NCBI GenBank assembly: GCA_027627225.1
Contig: CM051034.1
Span: forward strand, 5,944,858-6,008,857
Direction: 5' to 3'
Origin: Congeria kusceri
Lineage: Eukaryota > Mollusca > Bivalvia > Myida > Dreissenidae
DNA length: 64,000 nt
Shown here: positions 11,893 to 22,890 of the stretch, in pieces
Position numbering within the stretch: position 1 is the stretch's first letter
How the letters are laid out: every line of letters starts with the position of its first letter
The notes under the pieces: generated by a model
What the model was told of the DNA's origin: nothing
Database searches by the model: none
The model's input: only the letters and a program-made list of their open reading frames with translations
Translations under genes and position numbers: made by a program

Positions 11893-12445
11893 AGGAGTCC
11901 CCTACCGGTGAAAACCCCTACTAATAAAAAATTGTGCAATACCGTCAAATCGCCCTTTATCTGTAGATGTACACAGTTTCATATTCAAATCCCATTTGTC
12001 ACTGCAGTATTAATTTTTTTTTTTTTTTTTTTTTCTGTTTTAGTAACATTGACCAGACATTCGAGTTACTTATTGAGTTATTGCCGTACTAAACTGACAG
12101 AGGGAAATCATATAGTCCATTCTGTGTACCAAGTTTCATGACCATATGTTATGTTCTTTTCGAATTATTACAGTATTAACTTTATTTATATTTTAAGTAA
12201 CAGTCACGGGACCTTTGACCTCTGGTGAAAAATAAAGGGTCGTGTACAATCCTCACCTTGCTGTTTCATGTATACAAAGTTTCATCAAAGTATCTTCAGT
12301 ACTTTTTGAGTTATCGCAGGATCAAGGTTTTGGGGACGGGACAGACAGACCGACGGACAAACAGACAGACAGACGCACACAGACGGAGGGCAAACCCACA
12401 TTCAATTGTTTTGAACGCATTTATATTTTACGTGCAGTTCTCAAA
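11893..12445. mobile_element. Dispersed element with AGTCCCCTACCGGTG end, copy 1
   Basis: Starts AGTCCCCTACCGGTGAAAAC; contains TAGTAACATTGACCAGACAT, GACCTTTGACCTCTGGTGAA, TATACAAAGTTTCATCAAAG and AGACAGACAGACG. The other copy (49925-50215) ends CACCGGTAGGGGACT, the inverse of this start, so the element has AGTCCCCTACCGGTG inverted termini. No coding capacity. Confidence 0.65.
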
Positions 12446-12622
12446 TAAAATTGGTATAAAATTCAAATAAATTATATTTCTCTAAATGTGTGGGACGGTA
12501 TTTTCTTAATACCCTGAGAGTGCAAGTAATACTGTTTTAACATTCCGACTTTCCTTTCTGTTTCGAACAAACACCCAATTCTGAATATATTATGCACTGT
12601 AACATTATAAACGGCCAACTTC

Positions 12623-13065
12623 TTATTGAAAAATGTCATTTAATGTCTTAACTGCAAACAAAAAGTAGTTGGACTAACCAAAAACAAATATTATACAAAG
12701 AAATAAAATATTAATGTAAAAAATTTGGCCTCGCTGGTACTCGAACATACGACCGCCGGGATCAGAAATTGTCACGCTAAGCTCTCGGCCATTCTGACTT
12801 ACAGTCTGATAGTAAAGTTTAAACGCTATGTAAATGATACCTGTATGTACTTTCAAAATGTTAATTAAAAGAGTAACAAACGCTAATATATATAATTTTA
12901 TCCATTTTAATTGATACTTTTTCTTTAACGACACTGTATTTTTAATATATTTCTTTGTCAGTAGTGTTAATTTTTCTTGTTTATATATAATATATTTTTC
13001 TTTTTTAGATCTATTACAAACAATTTGAATATTGCCAAATTTCCAATCTATGAACATGTCCTTTT
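12623..13065 (-). mobile_element. tRNA-derived SINE, family 1, copy 1
   Basis: On the minus strand a tRNA-like head has AATGGCCGAGAGCTTAGCG (A-box type) and TGTTCGAGTACCAG (B-box type), in the region 12725-12805. The body and tail share AAAAATGTCATTTAATGTCT, TATATTTCTTTGTCAG and ATGAACATGTCCTTTTAA with the copy at 18240-18728. It sits just past the stop of the cytokine-like gene. Confidence 0.7.
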
Positions 13066-13242
13066 AATAACAAATGAGTATTATCCGTAAACCAAAAACA
13101 ACGAAAAACAAAAACAGTTAAACAAGATGGTATTAATACACGACTTAACGTTATTGGGAGTGCAAAACTATGGTACAAAATGCAAGTAGAAAAAGCGATA
13201 CTAGTTCATGTAAAATTTCAACCTCAAAGTATATATTCGTCA

Positions 13243-13548
13243 TTATGCATACTTTTCTCGCATAATCGTCACCACAGTTTCAATATTCTTCATCAATTGC
13301 CTGTTAAGTAAACAAGAGTTGACGTTTTCGCATTCATTTGGTACTTCGGGTGTGGTATAACTAACCGGAAGTGGAATACCGGAAGTGACACCCACGTGAT
13401 ACATCCGGCAGATGACGTCATAAATGAGGTTTTGAAGGTCTCGCACGAGATTCGTGAACATGGGATCGTTCTCTGTCTCAATGACAAGAGAAATGACGGA
13501 CGATACGTTAATCATTTGTTCGAAGTGGTTGCGTAGATTTGTTATAGC
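13243..13548 (-). CDS. Cytokine-like exon 4: helices B, C and D with stop (306 nt)
   Basis: Acceptor TTTTTTCAG ends at 13549, then 101 codons and TAA at 13243-13245. Helix B AITNLRNHFEQMINVSSVIS, helix C MFTNLVRDLQNLIYDVICRM, then HVGVTSGIPLPVSYTTPEVP as the C-D loop, a CENVNSC pair of cysteines, and helix D ending TIMREKYA. A weak ATTAAA (TTTAAT on the plus strand near 13063) follows about 180 bases after the stop. Confidence 0.68.
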   Translation of the reverse strand, partial: AITNLRNHFEQMINVSSVISLVIETENDPMFTNLVRDLQNLIYDVICRMYHVGVTSGIPLPVSYTTPEVPNECENVNSCLLNRQLMKNIETVVTIMREKYA

Positions 13549-15338
13549 CTGAAAAAATAATATTCAAAAAGTAAATCCAAATTCGGTTAAGACAGATAAT
13601 ACATTTAGTCAATTCAGTGGCAAAATTAATAAATTATAGGCATAGATCTATATGTAAACTATGTACTAATTAAAAATGGTAACAAGGATCAACTATGAAA
13701 AAATAAACTACTAAATGGCAATTGGTTATCCGAAATGTGGGTCCACTATGTACGTATAAATGAATGTCATTTGGAGATCAGCATGTCAACTATGTCAAAT
13801 GAATCCATGGCAATATTTATCCCATATGGTCAACTATATTCAAATCAATATGTGTGACTTGGTTATTACATACGAGTCAACTATCATACTTATTAATACA
13901 TGCCATTTGGCTATCCACGTATGATTTAACTATGTACAAATAAATTAGCGCCTTTTGGCTATCCACGTATGATTTAACTATGTACAAATAAATTAGCGCC
14001 TTTTGGCTATCCACGTATGATTTAACTATGTAAAAATAAATTAGCGCCATTTGGTTATCCACATATGGTTTATCTGAGTACGAATACATTAATTTCATTT
14101 GGTTAATCGCGTATGTACAAATAAATAAAACAATACATTGGGGATTCTCGCAAACTATGTACAAATAAATACATGTTATTTTGGTGATCCGCGTATGGGT
14201 CAACCATGCACTAATAAATAAAATGTACATGCCATTTGTCTATTCTCGTGCATATAAAATATTAAAGAATTAAGAAATGCCATTTGATCGTTGGCATACG
14301 GTAAACAATATACGAGTAAAACATGAACGAACAACTATCTTTTTACTATCCGAGCACGGGCAAACCATGTACGACAAATAGTTTTCTAATCTTGACTATC
14401 CGAACACGGGTAAACCATGTACGAATAAATATTGATCGACTATCCGAACATGGGTAAACCATGTACGAATAAATATTGATCGACTATCCGAACATGGGTA
14501 AACCATGTACGAAAATTAGTTTTCTACTACATCCGCACAGGATATCCGGGACGACACTTTCCGCATACAGTAGATTTATGTTAAGTAGAAACACTTGAAA
14601 CAGAAAATACCATAAAAGCGGAAACTGTCGTCCTGGATTAGCTAATCCGGGGCGACACTTTCCGCCTACAGTGGATTTATGTTAAGTAGAAACTTCATTG
14701 AAACAGAAAATACCATAAAAGCGGGAAGTGTCGTCCTGGATTAGCCTGTGCGGACTGCACAGGCTAATCCGGGACGACACTTTACGCACATGCATTAAGC
14801 TCGTGTTTCCCACGACACACCTCAAATATTTTTGACTATCCGAGCACGGGTAAACCATGTACGAAAACATTTTCTTTGACTTTCTGGCCCACGGTACAAA
14901 TACTCACATGTCCAGCCTTAGCTTCTGTTGGACTGACCATGCTGTCCGTGCACGGTATGGTCAGTGTCCGGAGCAGAGGGGAGGTGACACGCTCAGAGGT
15001 CTGAAAATACAACATATATATATATATATTTTACTACGGCAAACCTATACACGTGTAATATCATTTTAACTAGAGCTATAATTGGAACTGTTCTTAATTA
15101 ATTTGTACACAGTGCAGTGGCCTCTTATAGTAATTTTTCCGAACTATTTTAACTATTTTTACCGAAGTTCAAAGATAAATTAATACGACAACGCGTTTTG
15201 TTTAAAACTTAACTTTAAAACTTAACTGCTTGCTGGACAGGACGTACAGCTATCTATAATTATTTGCATATGAGTGTCTATTTACTATATATTTTATTCA
15301 CTAATGTGTTCATATTGTTTACTTAAAATGTCATTATT

Positions 15339-15373
<35 letters not shown>

Positions 15374-16079
15374 TATCATTATTATTATTATTATCATCAT
15401 CATAATCATCATCATCATAATCATCATAATTTACTTTTGACTTCCTAAATGACAACAATTGTTCAAAGTACGCTTGTCACCATTACAACACGTAACTAAC
15501 ACTCCCAGGCAAAGACCCTCGATAATGTTGCAGAACTTCAGGTCTAAGCATTTTTCCAATATGAACTTATGGTAAAACGTGATTGTTTGTAATTATGTCA
15601 GTATTTTGGAAATAAAATATGTTTAAATTTAATGAACTTTCGAAAGTACTATGCATACATACATACACTCTCAAATCCACCTCACACAACGACTTATGTG
15701 TTTCTATTAAAACCATCTACGGAAAACAAACATTTGCTTGTTATGCCAGGAATGTATGGAATTCTATTCCGATTAATATACAATATACGACAATCGTCTA
15801 ACTAGCATAACTTCATTCAAAAGGTAACCTTAAACAATACTAAATGACAAGTCAATGATTTATATTCGAATATTTCTTTGTGACGTGTCTGTTGTATTAC
15901 AAATTGTAATGACTAGATTAATATTTATTGTTTAATTATTTGTATGATTGTTTTTAAATTTGTCTATATGTTTTGATTGTGCATGGTTTTATTTATGTGT
16001 GTTGATTTAAGACCACATTGTGAAAAAGAAGTACTGTTCCTTAATGTGATATGTTGTTATTAATTAATTATTATTATTA

Positions 16080-16149
<70 letters not shown>

Positions 16150-17278
16150 TATTATTATTTTCATGTTATTTTCACTTCATAAATTATACAATGTACTCAA
16201 TGTTTATAATTTGACAACACTGCTGATTTTGAAAGAATATGTCGCTTATAAATATGACCATAGCAGTTAAACCGCGTAATGATTGTGTTAAATCTGTAAA
16301 ATATTAGCACAAACGAGGATCAAAGGTCATATCAAGTTTCTTACGTATAGATTGTATATCAAGTTTGCCATATTCGATACGTCTTGCAAAGATCGGGATA
16401 GGCGCCGAAGTGATCTCGCCAGGTGTCCGCCATTGTCCGGTAATCTTCGTACATTTCCGCCGCAAACGAGTCGTTCGCCGTGAGTACTCGAGGACGCGTT
16501 GTTCAAGCAAGCCAGAGCAAGGACGATATCTGAAAGACACGAACACAAATAGATCGAGTCTTCAGAACATAGAAGAGCATCTGTTTAAAATAAACGACAG
16601 CAAAGTAACGTGAACAACTAAGTATTAATTGTGTTTTGTTGTTTATATATGAATTCAATTAAATCGTAATTCGTATACTATACAACTAACTATACTAAAA
16701 GGATAAATTATAACATTATGCGAAGTACAATAAAAAAAAACAATTACGCGTAACATTATGCGAAGTACAATATAAAAAAAAACAATTACGCGTTATTAAG
16801 TGTAAAATGGCCATCTTTCATCTGATTTTACTCAAATGCGATATTGTCAAATAAAGCGTTTCTTATATGCCTTCTATACCTCATAGATAGGTATTTATGC
16901 TCGCTTCTTTCCAAATTCCAGCGGATGCGATACAGAATTCTCTTTTCCGAAAACTACTAATTTTTATATTTAAAAAAAAACAGCAGGAAAACACTGAAAC
17001 ACTACTAATCCGTAACCAAACTAATTTGTACAGGTCACTGTGAAAAAACAAATTACTTGGCCGAAAAACAGCGTAATCTTATTAACAGATTATGACAGGG
17101 CTAACTAGACTTACAAGTTCACATACTAGAACATTATCCTTGACTAACGGACTTTCGAATTACTGTACAATTGAGCACTAAAATTGCGGTTTGTGGTCAA
17201 TAGAAATATCAATGTACCGGGTAGTCTGAACTACGAATTGTTACTACTATTACCAGCGTAAATATTTGTTCCAGTCAT
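13243..17278 (-). CDS. Putative secreted four-helix cytokine, IL-6/LIF/CNTF-like (four exons)
   Basis: Exons on the minus strand are 17278-17254 (candidate start), 16529-16345, 15000-14908 and 13548-13243 (TAA). Joined they give 609 nt, 202 residues. Exon 1 gives MTGTNIYA, and the joint makes DIVLALACLNNASS, a leader-like hydrophobic stretch. Four amphipathic stretches follow: A (about 47-75, GGHLARSLRRLSRSLQDVSN and on to NLIYNLY), B (about 102-125, AITNLRNHFEQMINVSSVIS), C (about 132-152, MFTNLVRDLQNLIYDVICRM) and D (about 182-202, LNRQLMKNIETVVTIMREKY). The A-B and C-D links are long, and a GIPLP motif follows C as in CLCF1/CNTF-type proteins. There are five cysteines after the leader and sequons NAS and NVS. 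Intron phases are 1,0,0. Known LIF-type genes split the leader early, put helix A in exon 2 and B-C-D in the last exon; here one extra exon holds the A-B loop. Family assignment is inference from architecture; sequence identity is low. Exon 1 is the weakest part. Confidence 0.58.
13700..14525. repeat. Degenerate 48-bp minisatellite in the last cytokine-like intron
   Basis: Units built on GATTTAACTATGTACAAATA and GGCTATCCACGTA. Around 13915-14055 two or three copies of 48 bp are near identical; outward they decay, with units such as GACTATCCGAACATGGGTAA at 14390-14520. One more unit, at 14834-14870, lies beyond a fold-back repeat, so that element was inserted into the array. The long open frame on the minus strand here is a by-product of the 48-bp period. 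Confidence 0.8.
14531..14825. mobile_element. Fold-back MITE-like element, GGATTAGCCTGTGC family, copy 2
   Basis: Direct and inverted copies of GACGACACTTTCCGC, GAAACAGAAAATACCATAAA and GGATTAGCCTGTGCGGACTG, ending in CACGACACACCTCAAAT. There is an internal duplication of about 110 bases, and the left terminus is missing. It lies within the degenerate minisatellite and ends about 80 bases from the 5' splice site of exon 3 of the cytokine-like gene. No coding capacity. Confidence 0.75.
14908..15000 (-). CDS. Cytokine-like exon 3: A-B loop (93 nt)
   Basis: Acceptor TATTTTCAG ends at 15001 and donor GTGAGT begins at 14907. Exactly 31 codons, open only in the frame that continues from exon 2: TSERVTSPLLRTLTIPCTDS and on to TEAKAGH. 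Phase 0 at both ends. No helix-like pattern, one cysteine; fits a crossover loop. Confidence 0.55.
15004..16344. other. Second intron of the cytokine-like gene; ATT microsatellites
   Basis: AT-rich. Holds an (ATT)n/(ATC)n microsatellite at 15329-15430 and a longer (ATT)n at 16056-16165, plus a TA run at 15014-15028. No exon supported inside it. Confidence 0.6.
16345..16529 (-). CDS. Cytokine-like exon 2: end of leader and helix A (185 nt)
   Basis: Acceptor GTGTCTTTCAG ends at 16530 and donor GTAAG begins at 16344. Two bases then 61 codons, beginning IVLALACLNNASSSTHGE (hydrophobic leader end, N-glycosylation sequon) and ending SNMANLIYNLY. Helix A carries leucines at spacing typical of an amphipathic helix and many arginines. 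It ends in phase 0. Confidence 0.65.
16694..16795. repeat. Two-copy 42-bp repeat with AACATTATGCGAAGTACAAT
   Basis: AACATTATGCGAAGTACAAT, an A-run and CAATTACGCG occur twice head to tail within the candidate first intron of the cytokine-like gene. Confidence 0.8.
17254..17278 (-). CDS. Candidate first coding exon of the cytokine-like gene (25 nt)
   Basis: On the minus strand ATGACTGGAACAAATATT starts at 17278, runs eight codons (MTGTNIYA) plus G, and meets a GTAATA donor at 17253. The leftover G fits exon 2, which begins AT and so makes Asp. Very short first exons that hold only the start of the leader are normal in LIF-type genes. An alternative is ATGGAAG/GTGATA near 17419-17413, also in phase (MED then IVLALACL) but with a poorer donor. 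Neither has a positively charged n-region, so the true first exon could be elsewhere. Confidence 0.3.
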
Positions 17279-17699
17279 GCGGATATAGATATTTGTGAAT
17301 GAAGTTCAGATAAGTTCATGTAAGCCGTATAGAAACTCTAAAAGCTTCCGATAGTTGATCAAAGGAGCCACCGAACCGAGCCATCCTTCGGTTGAAACCG
17401 GAATGATATCACCTTCCATGGCGAACACTAATGGTTCGACATGAAACTATTAAAACTAACTCCATTGTTTCGACGAACAATTGGAAAAGTTTTAATTGCC
17501 TTAATAATGTTATTTTTAATCGATATACCCTTATTGCTAAGTACTGTAGACACACTGACGTCATTGACGTCACGAAAATACTACAGGTAGTTTTATAATG
17601 TTCGCAAGTTATTTCCACCTTGCAATATTTCTGACGACTATCAAATAGCATTATGGACATAATGTCATTGGTTCTGCTTCTTAAGTTATAGTTCTGTTT

Positions 17700-17965
17700 T
17701 GTTCACAACTTGAGCATCTTCAGCTATAATAAATATTTGGTGTGTTTCGAGATATATGCTTTCACGTCTTAGAGACACTTTACTTAGTTTCGAGATACAT
17801 ATTTTCACATGCTCGGCCGATTCAACATATCTAGAGACATTCTATTTAGTTGCGTTCACTTTTTCAGCGTTTGCGGCTTAGAGATACTCTACAAAGTTTC
17901 GAGATACATACGTTCACATTTTATTTTCAGCTCAGATGTACTATACTTAGTTTAGAGATATGACC
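17700..17965. repeat. Degenerate ~85-bp repeat upstream of the cytokine-like gene
   Basis: Three or four units with TTTCGAGATACAT, TTCACRTT-like words and TTAGAGAYACTYTAC. Lies 420-690 bases upstream of the candidate ATG. No clear TATA box is visible between it and the ATG; an inverted motif TTCGGTTGAAACCGGAA is present at 17387-17403. Confidence 0.5.
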
Positions 17966-18239
17966 TTCTTCTGAACGGACTTGAATGAAAAAACAAATGA
18001 TTTCTTTGCAAAAGCAGCTTGTCGTTTTCTGCTATCTTTCTTTTTTTTAAGTCGGTTAAATTTCTCCCATTGAAATGATTTCTCTTTTGCAAGCAAGAAA
18101 ACATGTCTAATTCATGTACTGAAACTAGTATATACAAGTGCACACTTACAGAAAATTATGTCTTTTCAATGACCGCGAAATATCACTGAATAAGTTAATA
18201 CAATAACACGTCTGATTGGTTTGCAATTTAAAACGATTT

Positions 18240-18728
18240 CATTTAAAGGGACTTTTTCACAGATTTCGTATTTTTGAAAAATGTCATTTAATGTCTTAAC
18301 TGCAAAAACTATAAAGCAGTTGAACTTACCCCCCCCCACCCCCCACCCCCCCACCCCCCAAACCCCCCCCCAAAAAAACCCATAAAATAATTTTTTTTTC
18401 CGTCTCTGGGACTCGAACGCTGAAATCTGACGCTCTTACCACTCGGACTTTCTGACTTACAATTAAATCACGGTAGTGAATTTTTGACGCTACGTAAGTG
18501 ATACACGTGTTTTCCAAAATACCGATGAAAAGCTTTACAAACGCCTTATGATAGTATCTATTTCAATTGATGATTTCTCATAAACGACACTATATTTCCA
18601 ATATATTTCTTTGTCAGAAATGTTATTTAGCTTATTTTTATACAACGTATTTTTCTTTTTGGGATCTATGACAACAAAATTGAAAATTGTCAATTTGCCA
18701 ATCTGTGAACATGTCCTTTAACAAAAAC
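18240..18728 (-). mobile_element. tRNA-derived SINE, family 1, copy 2
   Basis: The minus strand has AGTCCGAGTGGTAAGAGCG (A-box region) and GCGTTCGAGTCCCAGAGACG (B-box), the pattern of a Leu/Ser-type tRNA head, then shared body and tail words with 12623-13065. A C-rich run (18329-18371) has expanded inside it. Confidence 0.75.
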
Positions 18729-19009
18729 TTAGAACTGTACAGCATATTTTATGCAAAATAAGAAAAATCCGCCATGGTTTGATATGCCACAAGCCCGCAA
18801 CGTGTAAAAATGTCTAAAACGAGATTTTCATCGATTTTTTTTTTGAAAAGGTAGATATCCCATTTTCATCCTTTTCTTCTTAATCGCATAGTTAACGTGA
18901 TAACGTACGCACGTACAAATAGGGAGATTTAACCCCTTCCCCTGGTAAAATTGTTGAAATTCAATTGTTTAAACCTCCGTTTCGAATGAGAACAAATACA
19001 AATACATAA

Positions 19010-19272
19010 GATGCGTGTCGCGGGAAAACCGGGCTTAATGCATGTGCGTAACGTGTCGTCCCTGGTTAGCCTGTGCAGTCAGCACAGGCTAATCCAGGAC
19101 GGCACTTTCCGCTGTTATGGTATTTTCTGTTTCAAGGAAGTCTCTTCCAAAAATAAATCCACTGTAGGCGGAAAGTGCCGTCCTGGATTAGTCTGTGCGG
19201 ACTGCACAGGCTAACCCGGGACGACACTTTACGCACATGCATTAAGCCTGGTTTTTCCACGACACGCCTCAT
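19010..19272. mobile_element. Fold-back MITE-like element, GGATTAGCCTGTGC family, copy 3 (complete)
   Basis: ATGCGTGTCGCGGGAAAACC at the left and TTTTTCCACGACACGCCTCAT at the right are inverted ends. GTTAGCCTGTGCAGTCAGCA and CTGCACAGGCTAACCCGGGA make a second inverted pair. About 260 bases, best-preserved copy here. Confidence 0.85.
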
Positions 19273-19792
19273 ATATACTATTGTTTCTTGAAACGCTTTA
19301 GCACATTCGTGCATTCAACTAGTAAATACTATAAATTCCGCATCGTCAAAGAACGATGTCGACATAAGGATATCCAAATACCCGGTAGATATTCTAAGAA
19401 AATTTTTATTTATTGTTGTTGTTTTTTTCCTCGACCCATAGTGGTGCAAAATAGTATCCCCGAACGTCATTTTTTTTAATGATTTATAAGCACACTTTAA
19501 TAAGACTTTAATTATTTCCATCGATCGTAATATTAATTAATATCTAAATAACGTATTTATAATCAAACGACTCTACATCTCTCATGGCAAATTAAACTGA
19601 TATTGATTTTAGACACGTAATTGTTTCATCGGATTTAACACGACAAAAACTGTTTTGTTATTTCCTTTGTACATATTTGTTGGTTGAAAAGAAAGACTAA
19701 TGGTTAAATTTACAATGCTTTTGTAATAGATCCTTATGGGGGCTTAATCTGACACTCACCACATTCACACAACGGCTACAGAAACGTAATCT

Positions 19793-20405
19793 TTTGTAAA
19801 TATATAATATGTGTAACTCCAGTTGCATCAGGAGAGAAACCGTTATAATGTATAATATGTGTAACTCCAGTTGCATCAGGAGAGAAACAGTTATAATGTA
19901 TAATATGTGTAACTCCAGTTGCATCAGGAGAGAAACCCTTATAATGTATAATATTTGTAACTCCAGTTGCATCAGGAGATAAACCCTTATAATGTATAAT
20001 ATGTGTAACTCCAGTTGCATCAGGAAACCCTTATAATGTATAATATGTGTAACTCCAGTTGCATCAGGAAACCCTTATAATGTATAATATGTGTAACTCC
20101 AGTTGCATCAGGAAACCCTTAAAATGTATAATATATGTAACTCCAGTTGCATCAGGAAACCCTTATAATGTATAATATGTGAAACTCCAGTTGCATCAGG
20201 AGAGAAACCCTTATAATTTATAATATGTGTAACTCCAGTTGCATCAGGAGAGAAACACTTATAATGTATGATATGTATAACTCCAGTTGCATCAGGAAAC
20301 CCTTATAATGTGTAATATGTGTAACTCCAGTTCAATCAGGAGAAAAACCCTTATAATGTATAACATGTGAAACTCCAGTTGCATCAGGAGAGAAACCCTT
20401 ATAAC
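19793..20405. repeat. 48/42-bp minisatellite, about 13 copies
   Basis: Unit TAATATGTGTAACTCCAGTT then GCATCAGGAGAGAAACCCTT ATAATGTA; a shorter form lacks GAGAGA and is 42 bp. Long and short units are clustered, so the short form spread by local duplication. Confidence 0.93.
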
Positions 20406-20552
20406 TCTGAACTGGTCCTTTATTTAGAGCAAGTGACCAATTGCTAATACAATACACAAACTACCAAGATTAACTATGGTGTCAACGTTATATTTACGGT
20501 TAAATTGCCTATTAAAAGAAAATGTAGCCAGTAATTTTTACATTATTCATAC

Positions 20553-21118
20553 TTTTTGGGCCAATATTCACAACGTTCCTTAGGGAAATCTTTGGATAAG
20601 GGACAGGGAAAAAATACAAATAGAAAAAAGGTAAGAGATACATATGACTATATAGGGAAAAAAGTTTAAAAAAAAGAAAGATAGGATATAACCGCAATTA
20701 GACATACTCCGTATCACAACGGTATAAACAATATTAAACAAAGACAGTAACTGCTTGAAAAAACCCCCAACATTTTGGGGATTTAGGCAGTATTTCTGAA
20801 ACATCAGATCATAAAAGAACAAATATCATCATAATATACATTTTTTTAGTTGACCACCATGAACAACAGGCAAAAACGAGACATTAGGCAAATCTTAAGT
20901 ACATTTCTTAAATACATAAAATTCCTGTAGTCTGTGACTATGTCATGTATATGTGTTGTTAAATTAAAATGTTTTTAACTAGTAAAATTGCTTAGATGTT
21001 TAGCACTTTATCAATTTGTAAACATAAATCATAGGATTTCACATAGAAAAATTGATCTGAAAAATTATCTTAAGTACAACTTTAGTAACGATTGTCCTTA
21101 GGAGCTTTGTGAATACCT
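20553..21118. mobile_element. MITE-like element with AGCTCCTTAGGG-type inverted ends, copy 2 (interrupted)
   Basis: Left end ATATTCACAACGTTCCTTAG near 20566 and right end TCCTTAGGAGCTTTGTGAAT near 21092-21111, about 560 bases apart, roughly twice other copies. AT-rich DNA at 20600-20870 may be a later insertion. Confidence 0.55.
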
Positions 21119-21189
21119 ACACAGGTCATAAAACGCGTAACTTTTTACTCATGACTGCCAGTTAAATGTTACGGACTGGTATTTTACGA

Positions 21190-22300
21190 GCGTTAACAGT
21201 TTTCGGCGTAGCTGTCTAAGATCACTTTTGACCTAGATTTCTTGCGAGAATTATGCAGCGGGAAAATTGAATGCCAATCGAATTGAGCAAATTTTCTAAT
21301 TTTAGTGAACGCAAACTTCAAACAATGGTTTAACGTATACCAATAACTGTTGCATACTTTTGGGAAATAAAAATTTACATAATTGTTTACATAAGTGTTT
21401 AAATTAAAGTTATAAACATAATTATGAACAAGTTTACTCATTGTATGTCATGATGAGAATGTAATATTCATTCACATAATGAAATAACTACATTGTTTAG
21501 CCTTCATAATCGGCGCTCTATATAGCACTTACAATGCTACAATTCACGGGTACGACAGTCTGTCACAGCATACAATGATGCCTGTTGAGCTCGCAAGCAC
21601 AAAATATAAAGTGGTAAATTTCTGGTATTTTTCTGACAAATAAGCAAAACAAATACTAGCAAATATTTGATTGAGCTTATATTTCCTATTATTTTATCAG
21701 TGTGTAAAAATATTATTGTACGCTGTAACCGACTGTCGTCCCCGTGAATTAATTCTAGCGAGTACACCTCCAGCGGAGAATCATTCTAAAAATAGCGCGC
21801 GGTAAAGCTGTATTAATTAATACACACGCATCAATTAGCGTCTGGAGAATCCTAAACCGAGAATTGCAATAAATGGGGAAAACTTACTGCTCATTCATTC
21901 CCGCTATTATTTTCTGACAATGTTAATTTTTAAAATTTGCCTGACAAATTCATATATCAATTATGTTTACGTAAATAACTGGAATTTAGCTTATTCATGT
22001 ATCACTGGTGAAAACATGGGGCGGTATATTATCGGTTTATTCACGGTACAGATATTAATAATTATTGAGTTTATCTCAAATTAATTCTTATAGTGTCCTA
22101 AAAATCTATTGTTCGAGAAGTCTCCTTAGTAGGACCGAAAAATCTGGGGTCCGAGAAGTCTCCTTAGTAGGGAACGCAAAATATGGGGTCCGTGAAGTCA
22201 CAGCTTGGTCCTCTTGTATTATATTTAGGGCAAATAAATGACATCTCCATATTAATTTCTACGCCGATTGTCTTTTTTAAAGACATTTCTTGTTTATAAT
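21190..22300 (-). mobile_element. Dispersed non-coding repeat with ACAAGAAATGTCT terminus, copy 2
   Basis: Reverse orientation. Begins TTTTCGGCGTAGCTGTCTAA, passes ATGCAGCGGGAAAATTGAAT, TGGTTTAACGTATACCAATA, AATAGCGCGCGGTAAAG and ends GCCGATTGTCTTTTTTAAAG ACATTTCTTG. Near-complete, 1.1 kb, no open frame. It is followed 2 kb on by a same-orientation copy at 24283-25300. Confidence 0.8.
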
Positions 22301-22890
22301 GAAATCTGGGTGTGTTTCATATAAAATTGTAAGCATCGAAACAAACTGTAAGTATTTTTGGAACAAAAAGTATAGAAATATATGTAATATAAAATACGTC
22401 CGTAAAGAGCCCATCAATAAATCTGCCCATCATGGTGTATAGAATTAAGACTGGTACATACAAAAAATCAAAATCAAGTGTATTCAAATGATCAAACTTT
22501 ACATTAACCAGTATTTTACCGAAACTGTGCTGTTTATATGGCCAAAATTAAAGAATGATAACTTGTAAGCGAGTTATATATGACATATATAGAATGATTG
22601 CCAGTTATTTTCTGCATAAAGTCATCACCAGAAATGCTTTAGTGCTTAGTCAGTTTATTTCTTCCAGTCAGGAATTTTGGTTCATTCGGTACAAAGTGCC
22701 GGAATTTCCGACTGTTCTATGTAACAGCTATAATCTATACAACTATCATTAATTACCTAATCAGATAAATTTAAAGGAAAAGTCATTTGCTCACGTAATT
22801 ACATGTAAATCACCAATACGCAAGACATTCTTGCAATAGCTGTATAGAATTGTACAGAATGGATTTTTCTGCACCTTAACTGGAGGGGGG
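22300..22890. other. AT-rich intergenic DNA, nothing recognised
   Basis: No exon, tRNA-like sequence or repeat family recognised between the dispersed repeat and the 54-bp array. Confidence 0.4.

Noticed and set aside
16304..16546. Alternative minus-strand frame SGLLEQRVLEYSRRTTRLRR over cytokine-like exon 2
   Set aside because: It does not connect in frame to open sequence in the next two exons, while the chosen frame does through two phase-0 junctions.
18380..18480. A genuine tRNA gene on the minus strand
   Set aside because: A- and B-box-like segments are present but the acceptor stem does not close and the sequence continues into a SINE body shared with 12623-13065.
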